Assembly: GCF_028023555.1 (NCBI RefSeq)
Contig: NZ_JAQIOY010000007.1
Location: forward strand, 1 to 64,000
Length of the DNA stretch: 64,000 nt
Direction of reading: 5' to 3'
DNA from: Thalassococcus_A lentus
Lineage (GTDB): Bacteria; Pseudomonadota; Alphaproteobacteria; Rhodobacterales; Rhodobacteraceae
The position numbers were made by a program, and so were the translations under genes. Positions 48,165-56,770 of the stretch are shown in pieces; the stretch's first letter is position 1; every line of letters begins with the position of its first letter. The notes beneath the pieces are model-generated. The model was not told the DNA's origin. It saw nothing but the letters and a program-made list of their open reading frames with translations, and did not search any database.

Positions 48165-49832
48165 ATGAAAGAGCGAATGAAGACGCCCCAGAGCGTCACG
48201 AAAGCGGTGAGCGAAACACGCCGTTCGGCGACCGGTGGCTGGCTTGGCCGCTTCTGGTCCGACCAATCCGGCACAATGTCCTACGTTGCTGTCGCTGGCG
48301 CGATGGTGATGATGGTATTCGGCGGCATCGGTGTGGATATGATCCACGCTGAGCTTAAGCGTACCAAAATCCAGAATACTCTGGATCGTGCGGTTTTGGC
48401 GGCTGCTGCCGTTGAAAACGAAATGGACGCGGAAACGACTGTCCAGGAATATTTCAATGCGATGAACTTGGCCGACGCGCTGGGTTCTGTCGATGCGGAT
48501 GTAAGCGCGCGGAACAAACGCGTTTCAGCCGATGCGGCTGTTACGATGCCGTCGCAGTTTATGCAGTTGATTGGTGTGGATACACTTCAGGCCACCGGTG
48601 ACGCGGTCGCGGAACAGGGCATCACCGAGGTCGAAATCTCGCTGATCCTCGACACCTCTGGTTCCATGGGTGGCACCAAGATTGAACAGCTCAAAACTGC
48701 ATCCAAAAACTTTGTAGATACAGTTCTCGCGGGAGACGGGGTTACCTCTCCTGTTTCGGTTTCGCTCGTCCCTTACCACGCGACCGTAAGCTTGGGTGAC
48801 GATCTGCCGAACTACTTCAATCTGCAGAACCTCCACGACTTTTCACACTGCGCTGTATTTGACGACAGCGAGTTCTCTACAACTGCGATCACCCCGACGC
48901 AGGAACTGGAACAGCTTGGCCAGTTCGACCCGATTTCGTCCAGCCAAACAGCGGGTGAAGCGGAGTACTCTTGGTGCAATCGTGGAAACGATGGCGCGAT
49001 CATGGCGGTCAGTTCTGATGCCGACGCTCTAAAGGCGCGCATCGACACATTCGAGGCCTGGGGCAACACGGCGATTGACGTTGGTGTAAAATGGGGTGCT
49101 GCCCTTCTTGATCCAGCAGCCCGACCAGCAATCTCGGCCATGGCCTATGATGGTCTTGTGTCTCAGGACAACGCAGCGCGTCCCGCCAATTTCAATGATC
49201 AGGCGACGCTGAAGTATCTGGTTGTGATGACCGATGGTCAGAACACCTGGCAATACGACCTGAAACCGGAAAAGAAAGAGGCGGCCGGTTCCGGAATTTG
49301 GTTGGCGGACATGGGTACCGGCTCTGTTTGGGATGACAAATACTCGGTTCAGTTGACCGATCCAAACACCGGTGCGCCGGTCTACTATTGGACCCGCTAC
49401 TGGTACAATGCTTCTCAGCGCTACCAGCCCACTGTAGACATGATTGACCACCCTTCAAACCCAGCGCGTGAACTCACGTGGAACGAAATCTATGATCGTT
49501 TCGGAACCAACGGGCTTGTCAACCTGCTCTACTGGCAGCCACGAAATGACGGCTACATCAGCAGCGCCGATTACGCTGATATTCAGTATCCCTATGAGGT
49601 CATCGTGACCCCACCACAAGCTGACAGCCGCCTTTCACAGGTCTGTACTGACGCGAAAAACAAAGGGATCGTCGTTTACGCAGTTGGTGTGCAAGCCCCC
49701 GAAGCCGGCAAAGTTGCTCTGCAGGACTGCGCGTCTTCGCCCTCGCATTACTATGACATCGACGGCAGCGAACTGGATGACACATTCGGTGCGATTGCCC
49801 GGTCCTTCCAAACCCTGAGGTTGATCCAATGA
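48165..49832 (+). CDS. Tad-like protein with von Willebrand A domain (right cassette, first gene)
   Basis: 555 residues from ATG 48165, which has GGGAGAGAG upstream; the frame could start 39 bases earlier but without a ribosome site. N-terminal Tad/Flp segment QSGTMSYVAVAGAMVMMVFG spans the membrane, then RTKIQNTLDRAVLAAAAV. The VWA domain has DTSGSMGG (163-170) and VVMTDGQNTWQYDLKPE. The end is CASSPSHYYDIDGSELDDTF and FQTLRLIQ. Shared words with the gene at 44567 occur along the whole length, so they are paralogues. It overlaps the next gene by four bases (ATGA). Confidence 0.9.
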   Translation: MKERMKTPQSVTKAVSETRRSATGGWLGRFWSDQSGTMSYVAVAGAMVMMVFGGIGVDMIHAELKRTKIQNTLDRAVLAAAAVENEMDAETTVQEYFNAMNLADALGSVDADVSARNKRVSADAAVTMPSQFMQLIGVDTLQATGDAVAEQGITEVEISLILDTSGSMGGTKIEQLKTASKNFVDTVLAGDGVTSPVSVSLVPYHATVSLGDDLPNYFNLQNLHDFSHCAVFDDSEFSTTAITPTQELEQLGQFDPISSSQTAGEAEYSWCNRGNDGAIMAVSSDADALKARIDTFEAWGNTAIDVGVKWGAALLDPAARPAISAMAYDGLVSQDNAARPANFNDQATLKYLVVMTDGQNTWQYDLKPEKKEAAGSGIWLADMGTGSVWDDKYSVQLTDPNTGAPVYYWTRYWYNASQRYQPTVDMIDHPSNPARELTWNEIYDRFGTNGLVNLLYWQPRNDGYISSADYADIQYPYEVIVTPPQADSRLSQVCTDAKNKGIVVYAVGVQAPEAGKVALQDCASSPSHYYDIDGSELDDTFGAIARSFQTLRLIQ

Positions 49833-50359
49833 GTGTTCGCGTATTGAACCCCCTCCGCCGCTTTGCCGAAAATGAAAACGGTTCTGTGGTTGTTCCCTTC
49901 GCAATGTGGATGCCTGTCTTTATCGGCTTGGTGCTTGCTACGATCGAAGTTGGCACAGTGACAATTCGCTCCACAGCACTCGAGCGCGCCCTGGACGAAA
50001 CAGTTCGCGAAGTGCGCTTGGGCAATGCAGGCGATCAAACTGCGATCAAACAGTCAATCTGCAACCGCGCGGCGGTACTGCCAGACTGCCTTGACCGCCT
50101 TCAGCTGGAAATGGTCCGGCTGGATATGCGCAACTGGAGCAACATTCCAAACCGTGCAGACTGCGTCGATACGAGCGAAGTCTTCACGCCAAACCGTGCC
50201 TTCCAGAACGCCGGTGGCAGCGAAGTAATGTTCCTGCGGGCTTGCTTCAAATACCGCCCCATCACGCCAGCCGGCAATCTCAGCGCAAATCTGCCCGAGG
50301 ATGACGAAGGCTTTACTGCGATCACTGCCTCTTCGGCCTTTGTGACCGAACCAAGCTAA
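49829..50359 (+). CDS. TadE-like pseudopilin-type protein (right cassette, second gene)
   Basis: 176 residues. N-terminal ENENGSVVVPFAMWMPVFIG opens a single helix. The rest is extracytoplasmic with cysteines in CNRAAVLPDC, RADCVDTSE and RACFKYRP. Counterpart of the gene at 44034, which it matches in length, cysteine pattern and C terminus (SSAFVTEPS versus TSAFVQEPR). Coupled to the VWA gene by an ATGA overlap. It probably sits in the inner membrane or is exported with the VWA protein. Confidence 0.88.
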   Translation: MSVRVLNPLRRFAENENGSVVVPFAMWMPVFIGLVLATIEVGTVTIRSTALERALDETVREVRLGNAGDQTAIKQSICNRAAVLPDCLDRLQLEMVRLDMRNWSNIPNRADCVDTSEVFTPNRAFQNAGGSEVMFLRACFKYRPITPAGNLSANLPEDDEGFTAITASSAFVTEPS

Positions 50360-50370
50360 GGACAAGAAAC

Positions 50371-50928
50371 ATGCTACGCGAACTATTCAAAAAGCGCCTG
50401 CGTGCCTTTGCCGAGGACACAAACGGCTACATCACTGTCGAAGCGGTTATCGTTCTGCCCGCGCTGCTCTGGCTCTTTGGAGTGGGTTGGGTCTACTTCG
50501 ACGCATTCCGACAGCAAAGCGTGAACCAGAAAGCCAACTACACGATCGGCGATATGATCTCGCGCGAAACCGATCCAATCTCTGGTCCCTATATCAGCAG
50601 CGCTGCCAAGCTGTTGCGGGAACTGAACAAGTCGTCGGGTACAGAAAGCGATCTGCGCGTCACAGTGGTCGAGTATAACGGCAACTCGGACGAGTGGGAG
50701 GTGGTCTGGTCCAAGCGGCGCGGCAACCAAAGCGTCCTGAACAATGGCACGTTGTCAGAATATTCAGACAGACTGCCAGCAGGCTTCGGCGGCGATCAGT
50801 TGATCCTTGTTGAGACTTGGGACGAACACAATCCAGTTCTTCAGGTTGGTCTCAATTCCTTCGAGATCCACACCTACAGCTTTACCCGTCCGCGCTACAC
50901 ACCGCAGGTAGTCTTTTCCAACGGCTGA
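50371..50928 (+). CDS. TadE-like pseudopilin-type protein (right cassette, third gene)
   Basis: 185 residues. N-terminal EDTNGYITVEAVIVLPALLW is a TadE-like helix start. The exported part contains YTIGDMISRETDPISGPYIS and ends YSFTRPRYTPQVVFSNG, paralogous to the gene at 43468 (YTISDALSRETDPINNAYID; FAFSRPRFAPKLVWSDN). It follows the second gene by 11 bases. A strong bidirectional terminator is downstream. It completes a cassette identical in order and near-identical in gene lengths to the left copy. Confidence 0.88.
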   Translation: MLRELFKKRLRAFAEDTNGYITVEAVIVLPALLWLFGVGWVYFDAFRQQSVNQKANYTIGDMISRETDPISGPYISSAAKLLRELNKSSGTESDLRVTVVEYNGNSDEWEVVWSKRRGNQSVLNNGTLSEYSDRLPAGFGGDQLILVETWDEHNPVLQVGLNSFEIHTYSFTRPRYTPQVVFSNG

Positions 50929-50953
50929 CACGCGAACACACTCACGGAATAAG

Positions 50954-50983
50954 AAAAGGCCCGGCAGTTCTGCCGGGCCTTTT
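50954..50983. terminator. Bidirectional terminator after the right Tad-like cassette
   Basis: AAAAGGCCCGGCA (50954-50966) pairs with TGCCGGGCCTTTT (50971-50983), loop GTTC. Serves both the cassette and the convergent gene at 50985. Confidence 0.85.
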
Positions 50984-50984
50984 T

Positions 50985-51461
50985 CTATTGCGACAGCTCA
51001 GACAACTTCAGCGTCAGAATATCTGCCACCGGTCTGGTCTGTCTGCCCGATGTAACACCGCCAATGGCAATTCTGCGGCCAAAGCGCCACCACAGCCCCG
51101 GGCGCCAGACGCGCTTTGCCGGCTCTTTCAGAATGATGTTGAAGCCATTGGACGGCTTCATCGCGAACATGCCGCGATCGACCTTTTGGATATCCTCGAT
51201 CCGCGCCAGCACGAGGCCGGAGCTTTCGCGCAATTCGGTTTCCGTCAGAATGAGGCTGTAGGCCGTTGCGCGCCACATGATCTGGCCCAAGACCAATGCG
51301 CCAATCCCCAATGCCAACAGGAAAATTTGCCAATGCAGCCCCGAAGGTGGTGACGTGAGCGCCAGATAAACAACGAGAACACCCAGAATGTAGAGCGCGC
51401 CAACGCCAAAGTACCGACGCCCCGCTGATGCCGATATCACCGCCAATTCACGTTCTTCCAT
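50985..51461 (-). CDS. Small two-helix membrane protein, possible PH-like domain
   Basis: 158 residues. Two hydrophobic helices near the N terminus (about 18-36 and 44-62) precede a soluble beta-rich domain: SLILTETELRESSGLVLARI, IEDIQKVDRGMF and GFNIILKEPAKRVW. The layout (two helices then a strand-rich domain with W and R positions) resembles bacterial PH-like proteins such as YcxB or DUF304 members, but the match is by impression. It is a single minus-strand gene with its own terminator. Function unknown. Confidence 0.78.
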   Translation of the reverse strand: MEERELAVISASAGRRYFGVGALYILGVLVVYLALTSPPSGLHWQIFLLALGIGALVLGQIMWRATAYSLILTETELRESSGLVLARIEDIQKVDRGMFAMKPSNGFNIILKEPAKRVWRPGLWWRFGRRIAIGGVTSGRQTRPVADILTLKLSELSQ

Positions 51462-51567
51462 GGACCTGCCCCCATCCGCTGTGTTGCTGCCCTATAGGGC
51501 AAAGCCACGGCTGGGGAAAGTAGAGCGCGCCCGGCAGCTTGGCAAAAGGCGCGCCCGACGGGCTGTG

Positions 51568-52512
51568 TTATCGCCGCACAACCACTTCTGCGCCGCGGGC
51601 TGGCGGTTCATCATCCACCAGTTCCTGTGGAAAGCCATCTGCCAGAATGCTCAGCCCTGTAGCTTCTTCGAGACGTTCGATCATGCGATCGGATTGGGCT
51701 CTGTTTCCGTACCGGGCCTGTCCGTCTTGCATCATCGAAATGATCTGCGGGGAAAGCTCCAGTGGAACACCAAACTGATCCGCAAGGCTCTGGAACAGAC
51801 CAATGTCCTTGAGCACCAGATCCATCGAGAAATCGACATCCCGCGAACCGGACAGGATCAGCTGGCTCTCGGTTTCATGAACGAAGCTGGTGCCAGATGA
51901 GATACGGATGGCCTCATAGGTTGTCGACATATCCATGCCTGCGGCCTTCATCGTCGTCAGCGCTTCGCATAGTGTCAGCAGGTTTGCTGTCGCCAGATAA
52001 TTGGTCATGACCTTGAGCGTCGAAGCGGTTCCGATGTCCCCGGTGTGCAGAACCTTGCGTCCCAAAATCGTCAGAAGCGGCAAAACGGCTTCAAAATCGC
52101 CCCGGTCGCCGCCCGCAAACACCGAGATATTTCCCGTCGCTGCGCGGTGGCATCCGCCGGAAACCGGCGCTTCGACCATGGTTGCCCCGGTTTCCGCGAC
52201 GCGGCGCGCCTGATCCTTGATCCCCTCGGGGTCTGTCGTGGACATCTCGATCCAGATTTTGCCGGCTTTCATGTGTGGCAGCATCTGCGCCAGCACGGCT
52301 TCGGACGCGGCTGGCGACGGCAAGGACGTTATGACGACATCACACTGCCGCGTGATGCTTTCAACGCTCGCACCATCCTGCGCCCCGCGCGAAACGAATT
52401 CCGCAACCTTCGCGTCATCCAGATCATGCACCGTCAATTCGACCCCATTGTTCATGAGGTTGCCCGCCAGCTTGCCGCCAACAGCGCCCAATCCGATAAA
52501 TCCTGTTTTCAT
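51568..52512 (-). CDS. NAD(P)-dependent beta-hydroxyacid dehydrogenase (3-hydroxyisobutyrate dehydrogenase family)
   Basis: 314 residues. Rossmann NAD(P)-binding motif GFIGLGAVGGKLAGNLMNNG at the N terminus, the substrate-binding VEAPVSGGCHRAATG, and the catalytic lysine in TLKVMTNYLATANLL. The C-terminal all-alpha domain includes FSMDLVLKDIGLFQSLADQF. Family substrates include 3-hydroxyisobutyrate, tartronate semialdehyde and related acids; which one is unclear. Start 52512 is preceded by AGGAGGG; the longer frame to 52587 has no ribosome site. No catabolic partner is adjacent. Confidence 0.92.
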   Translation of the reverse strand: MKTGFIGLGAVGGKLAGNLMNNGVELTVHDLDDAKVAEFVSRGAQDGASVESITRQCDVVITSLPSPAASEAVLAQMLPHMKAGKIWIEMSTTDPEGIKDQARRVAETGATMVEAPVSGGCHRAATGNISVFAGGDRGDFEAVLPLLTILGRKVLHTGDIGTASTLKVMTNYLATANLLTLCEALTTMKAAGMDMSTTYEAIRISSGTSFVHETESQLILSGSRDVDFSMDLVLKDIGLFQSLADQFGVPLELSPQIISMMQDGQARYGNRAQSDRMIERLEEATGLSILADGFPQELVDDEPPARGAEVVVRR

Positions 52513-52606
52513 CCTGCCCTCCTGTTTGCAGAGCCCAACCTGTGAGTTTTCCAGCCTGCCGTCCGGTCTGTTTGCGACATGGTACAATCTGTCTTAGCGT
52601 CAGCTC

Positions 52607-53056
52607 ATGGAGCGCATGATCCCAACCCCAACCGGGCCCATTACAGTGACCGAAGAAAACGGCGCCATTTCAGCGCTGCGTTGGGGCGAAGGACGGTCTG
52701 ACGAAACACCCGTCCTGATCGACGCCTGTACCCAGATCGAAGAATACTTCAACGATCAACGCACCGTTTTCGATCTACCGCTGTCGCTGAACGTCAGCGA
52801 CAGCCAGCGCGCCATCTGCGCGGCGATGCAATCGATTCCTTTTGGGGAAACCCGAACCTACGGCGATCTTTCCGGCTTGCTGGGCATACCTGCGCAGGCC
52901 GTGGGGCAAGGGTGCGGGCGCAATCCGATACCGCTAATCATCCCATGCCACCGCGTTCTTGGCGCAAACGGGCTGGGCGGATTTTCCGGCGGAACCGGCA
53001 TCGAAACTAAGGTTGCATTGCTCAAACACGAAGGCGCGGCGAGCCTGTTGATCTAG
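52607..53056 (+). CDS. ogt: Methylated-DNA-protein cysteine methyltransferase
   Basis: 149 residues. Suicide repair protein that removes methyl or larger alkyl groups from O6-guanine. The active-site cysteine is Cys114 in PLIIPCHRVLGANG. The helix-turn-helix and arginine-finger region is IPFGETRTYGDLSGLLG, and the conserved asparagine hinge is in GCGRNPIPL. The size fits the Ogt/Ada C-terminal type. It is isolated, divergent from the dehydrogenase gene and convergent with pheA. Confidence 0.95.
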   Translation: MERMIPTPTGPITVTEENGAISALRWGEGRSDETPVLIDACTQIEEYFNDQRTVFDLPLSLNVSDSQRAICAAMQSIPFGETRTYGDLSGLLGIPAQAVGQGCGRNPIPLIIPCHRVLGANGLGGFSGGTGIETKVALLKHEGAASLLI

Positions 53057-53065
53057 CGGTGCCGA

Positions 53066-53899
53066 TCAATCCCGGCGCGGATCACGCGGGTAGACACCCA
53101 GAATTTCAAGCATATCTGTGAAGTAGTCCAGCTCTTCCATGGCGCGGCGCACTGCTGCATCATCTGGGTGACCCTCGATGTCAGCGTAGAACTGGGTGGC
53201 GGTGAAAGAGCCGCCAACCATGTAGCTTTCCAGCTTGGTCATGTTCACACCATTGGTCGCAAAGCCACCCATCGCTTTGTAGAGCGCGGCAGGAATGTTG
53301 CGCACCTGAAAGACAAAGGTTGTCATCATGCCATGGTCGGACCGGACAGAGTGATCTGCCTGTTCGCCCATGATCAAGAAACGCGTTGTGTTGTGTGCGT
53401 GGTCTTCGATGTGACGCGCAAGGATGTTCAGACCATTCAGCTCGGCGGCAAGGTCAGAGGCCAGCACGCCACGTGTCAGATCGCCGTCTTGCGCCAAATC
53501 GGCGGCAGCGCCTGCGCTGTCAGCCGCTGCAACACCGCGAATGCCGTATTTTTCCAAAAAGCTGCGCGCCTGAGGAATCAGCACCGGATGCGCGTGCACG
53601 GTCTCAAGCGACTCGATTTCAACGCCGGGCATCGCCATCAGGCTGATGTGGACCCGCACAAAGGCTTCATCCACGATCCGCAGACCGGATTCGGGCAGCA
53701 ATCGATGAATATCGGCAACGCGGCCATAGGTCGTGTTTTCAACCGGCAGCATGGCCAGATCGGCCCGTCCCTCGCGAACAGCGGCGATTACAGCTTCAAA
53801 ACTGCGGCACGGCAGCGGTTCCATACCCGGTCTGGCTTCGCGACACGCCTGATCGGAATAGGCGCCCGGCTCACCCTGAAAGGCAATGCGATTGGTCAT
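53066..53899 (-). CDS. pheA: Prephenate dehydratase
   Basis: 277 residues, a monofunctional prephenate dehydratase without a chorismate mutase domain. Catalyses the step to phenylpyruvate in phenylalanine synthesis. The N-terminal PDT domain starts IAFQGEPGAYSDQACREARP and has LAMLPVENTTYGRVADIHRL. The C-terminal ACT domain (about 195-270) with FVFQVRNIPAALYKAMGGFA binds phenylalanine for feedback control. TKLESYMVGGSFTATQFYAD is a variant of the usual ESRP motif. A small hairpin (CCTTGC/GCAAGG) lies upstream. Confidence 0.95.
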   Translation of the reverse strand: MTNRIAFQGEPGAYSDQACREARPGMEPLPCRSFEAVIAAVREGRADLAMLPVENTTYGRVADIHRLLPESGLRIVDEAFVRVHISLMAMPGVEIESLETVHAHPVLIPQARSFLEKYGIRGVAAADSAGAAADLAQDGDLTRGVLASDLAAELNGLNILARHIEDHAHNTTRFLIMGEQADHSVRSDHGMMTTFVFQVRNIPAALYKAMGGFATNGVNMTKLESYMVGGSFTATQFYADIEGHPDDAAVRRAMEELDYFTDMLEILGVYPRDPRRD

Positions 53900-54036
53900 T
53901 CTTGGGGCTCCTTTCGTGGCCGCAGGGAAAAAACTGCCCAGCGTGGTCGTTTGGTCGCGGCTTCTATACCTTGCCTTGAAGCAAGGGAAGCAATAGATAC
54001 GCGCCCGACACGGGTTTCAGACGAACAGGTCCCTTC

Positions 54037-54558
54037 ATGCTAGACACGATGACATTTACCAAAATCCTCGGCGGCTTCTGCGGCGCGCTGCTCATCTTCT
54101 TGCTGGGCAAATGGGGAGCCGAGACAATCTATCATGGCGGCAAAGGCCATGGTCACGGCGATGATCACGCAATGGCTTATGCCATCGAAGTTGACGAGGG
54201 CGGTCCGACCGAAGAAGTGGTCGAAGTTGCCTTTGCAGACGTCTATGCCGCTGCCGACGCAGCCAAAGGCGAAAAAGTGTGGGGCAAGTGCCGCGCATGC
54301 CACAAACTGGAAGCAGGCGCCAACGGCACCGGTCCATATCTGCACGGCGTTGTTGATCGCGCAGTCGGTGCGGCTGACGGCTTCAACTACTCGGGCAAGC
54401 TGACTGCGGCAGCCGACGTTTGGTCGCCAGACAACCTGAATGGTTTCCTCGAAAACCCCAAGGGCTACGCACCAGGCACGACCATGTCGTTCAAGGGCCT
54501 GCCCAAGGTCGAAGATCGCGCCAACCTGATCGCCTATCTTGCGACATTCGGCGGCTGA
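54037..54558 (+). CDS. Membrane-anchored monohaem cytochrome c (CycM type)
   Basis: 173 residues. An N-terminal membrane helix (about 9-25) with no cleavage site, a His- and Gly-rich tether (GGKGHGHGDDH), an acidic spacer, and a class I cytochrome c domain with CRACH (85-89) and an axial methionine in TTMSFKGLP. This is the plan of CycM/cytochrome c552, which links the bc1 complex to cytochrome oxidase. Its haem domain is of the same type as SoxE and the C-terminal domain of SoxD. A strong terminator follows. Confidence 0.94.
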   Translation: MLDTMTFTKILGGFCGALLIFLLGKWGAETIYHGGKGHGHGDDHAMAYAIEVDEGGPTEEVVEVAFADVYAAADAAKGEKVWGKCRACHKLEAGANGTGPYLHGVVDRAVGAADGFNYSGKLTAAADVWSPDNLNGFLENPKGYAPGTTMSFKGLPKVEDRANLIAYLATFGG

Positions 54559-54581
54559 TCTCAGCGCCAACCCCAATTTGG

Positions 54582-54609
54582 AAAAGGCCGCCCTTGGGGG
54601 CGGCCTTTT
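54582..54609 (+). terminator. Terminator of the cytochrome c gene
   Basis: GGCCGCCC (54586-54593) pairs with GGGCGGCC (54598-54605), loop TTGG, flanked by AAAA and TTTTTT. Confidence 0.85.
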
Positions 54610-54835
54610 TTCATGTCCGGGCTCAGTCACGCCCACGATGGTCGGCCCGGCCCAAGCGCTGTGACCTGCACAGACAGCGAAATTCGCGGGCCTGACGGTC
54701 AGATGCCTGTATTTGTTTAGCGAAACACCTCAAAACACCACACGAACGCGTAATCTCAACTTGAATGTGGTCAAGCTCCGCCCCTAACTTACCTTTAATG
54801 GCCAAAGAACCAGTTGCGAATACAGGGAAGAGCAC

Positions 54836-56764
54836 ATGATCCACCATGCCCACCGTCCCAAACCCGTTGCCAAGGCAAAAACCGTCGGCATGCGCAAACC
54901 TGATCTGCGCCCATGGATACAGGCAGGCTTTGTCGCCATCGGCCTGACCCTCGCCGCCGGATATGCCTTCGCCGAAAGCCATCATGGGAACGTGATAAAA
55001 TCGCATGGCGTTTCGACATTCGGGCCGCTGAAGTACGACGCCGATTTCACACATTTCGACTATGTGAATCCGCAAGCACCGAAGGGCGGTCAATACAGTT
55101 CTTGGGCCTTTGGTACCTTTGACAGCCTCACGCCATATATCCTCAAGGGCAATGCGGCGGCCGGATCGTCCGTCTTTTATGACAGCCTTCTGACCAGCAA
55201 CCTTGAAGAACCCGATGCCAGCTATGGCCTTCTCGCACATACAATCGAATATCCCGAGGGCCGCGAGTGGGTGACATTCCATATGCGCCCCGAGGCAAAG
55301 TTCCGGGATGGATCGCCGGTATTGGCCTCTGACGTTGTTTTTTCCTTCAACGTGCTGGTGGAAAAGGGCCTGCCAAGTTTCAAGACTGCTTACAAGGACA
55401 TCACCGGTGTCGAAGCGCTCGACGACCACACGGTAAAGTTCACCTTTAATCCAGACGGCCCGCTGCGCGAGCTGTTGATGACTGCTGGTGGCATCCCGGT
55501 CTTTTCCGAAGCCTATTATGCAGAGCGCGATTTTTCGGAAAGCAGCCTCGACGCGCCAATGGGATCGGGGCCTTATGATTTGGCGGATGTCGATCCGGGC
55601 AAATCCGTCACCTACAAACGCCGCGACGATTATTGGGCAAAAGACCTGCCGACAAACGTGGGATCGAATAATTTCGACACCATCAAGTTTGAATATTTCG
55701 CGGATTACACAACCGCGTTTGAGGCCTTCAAGGCCGGTGCCTATCTTTACCGAGAGGAGTTCAGCTCGAAGGTTTGGGGCACCGGATACGATTTTCCAGC
55801 CATCGATGCAGGCCACGTTGTCGTGGAAACGCTGCCTGATGGCAGACCCGCGGGTACGCAGGGGTTCTGGTTCAACCTGCGCCGCGATAAATTCTCCGAT
55901 CCACGCGTTCGCGAAGCGATCGGGATGGCCTTCAACTTTGAATGGTCCAACGACTCGCTCTTTTACGGAATCTACGAACGGACAGACAGCTTTTGGGAAA
56001 ACTCCCCCACCCTGCAGGCCGAAGGCATGCCTTCGGAAGCGGAACTGGCAATCCTTGAACCGCTGCGCGAATTTTTCCCTGAAACCGTGTTCACTGAACC
56101 TGCGTTTTCGCCAGCTGTTTCCAAGGCCGAAGACCTTGCCGACCGGCGCCAGTTGCGCCGCGCGGGCAAACTGCTGGAAGAAGCAGGCTGGATCGTGGGC
56201 GATGACGGGCTGCGCTACAAAGACGGCGTGAAGCTGGAAATCGAAGTCCTGAACGACAGCCCCAGCTTTGACCGCATCATCAATCCCTACATCGAAAACC
56301 TGAAACGTCTGGGCATTGATGCAACGGCCAACCGGGTCGATCCGGCCGAGGCCCAGGAACGCGAAAAGAACTTTGACTATGACATGGTCACACAGCGGTT
56401 CTCCATGTCGCAGACGCCCGGCGACGAGTTGCGCCAGATCTTTGGCTCTGACAGCGCCGATGTGGCTGGGTCCGTCAACGTCGCAGGGCTTCGCAACGAA
56501 GGCGTAGACAAACTGATCCGCATCATCGCCGACGCAGAAAGCCGCGAAGATCTGGACACCGCCGTCAAGGCGCTGGACCGGGTGCTGCGCTCGATGCACA
56601 TCTGGGTGCCTCAGTGGTACAAGGGCGAACACAACGTTGCCTATCGTGATGTCTTTGGACGCCCCTACACCGACAATCCGCCACCGCTGAGCCTTGGAAC
56701 ATCTTCAATCTGGTGGTGGGACGAAGACAAGGCGCAGGCTTTGCGTGACGCGGGAGCACTGTAA
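54836..56764 (+). CDS. yejA: Peptide/oligopeptide ABC transporter substrate-binding protein, YejA type
   Basis: 642 residues. Signal segment with a long basic N terminus (PWIQAGFVAIGLTLAAGYAF, cleavage near AFAES), then a solute-binding type 5 domain: KYDADFTHFDYVNPQAPKGG, TFDSLTPYILKG, VTFHMRPEAKFRDGSPVLAS and YDMVTQRFSMSQTPGDELRQ. Length and pairing with two permeases and a fused double ATPase match YejA of the YejABEF system, which imports peptides including microcin C. ATG 54836 is preceded by AGGGAAG. Confidence 0.93.
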   Translation: MIHHAHRPKPVAKAKTVGMRKPDLRPWIQAGFVAIGLTLAAGYAFAESHHGNVIKSHGVSTFGPLKYDADFTHFDYVNPQAPKGGQYSSWAFGTFDSLTPYILKGNAAAGSSVFYDSLLTSNLEEPDASYGLLAHTIEYPEGREWVTFHMRPEAKFRDGSPVLASDVVFSFNVLVEKGLPSFKTAYKDITGVEALDDHTVKFTFNPDGPLRELLMTAGGIPVFSEAYYAERDFSESSLDAPMGSGPYDLADVDPGKSVTYKRRDDYWAKDLPTNVGSNNFDTIKFEYFADYTTAFEAFKAGAYLYREEFSSKVWGTGYDFPAIDAGHVVVETLPDGRPAGTQGFWFNLRRDKFSDPRVREAIGMAFNFEWSNDSLFYGIYERTDSFWENSPTLQAEGMPSEAELAILEPLREFFPETVFTEPAFSPAVSKAEDLADRRQLRRAGKLLEEAGWIVGDDGLRYKDGVKLEIEVLNDSPSFDRIINPYIENLKRLGIDATANRVDPAEAQEREKNFDYDMVTQRFSMSQTPGDELRQIFGSDSADVAGSVNVAGLRNEGVDKLIRIIADAESREDLDTAVKALDRVLRSMHIWVPQWYKGEHNVAYRDVFGRPYTDNPPPLSLGTSSIWWWDEDKAQALRDAGAL

Positions 56765-56770
56765 GCCACT

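Noticed and set aside
54623..56632. 669-codon open frame antisense to yejA
   Set aside because: The plus-strand frame encodes a complete solute-binding protein within a clear operon.
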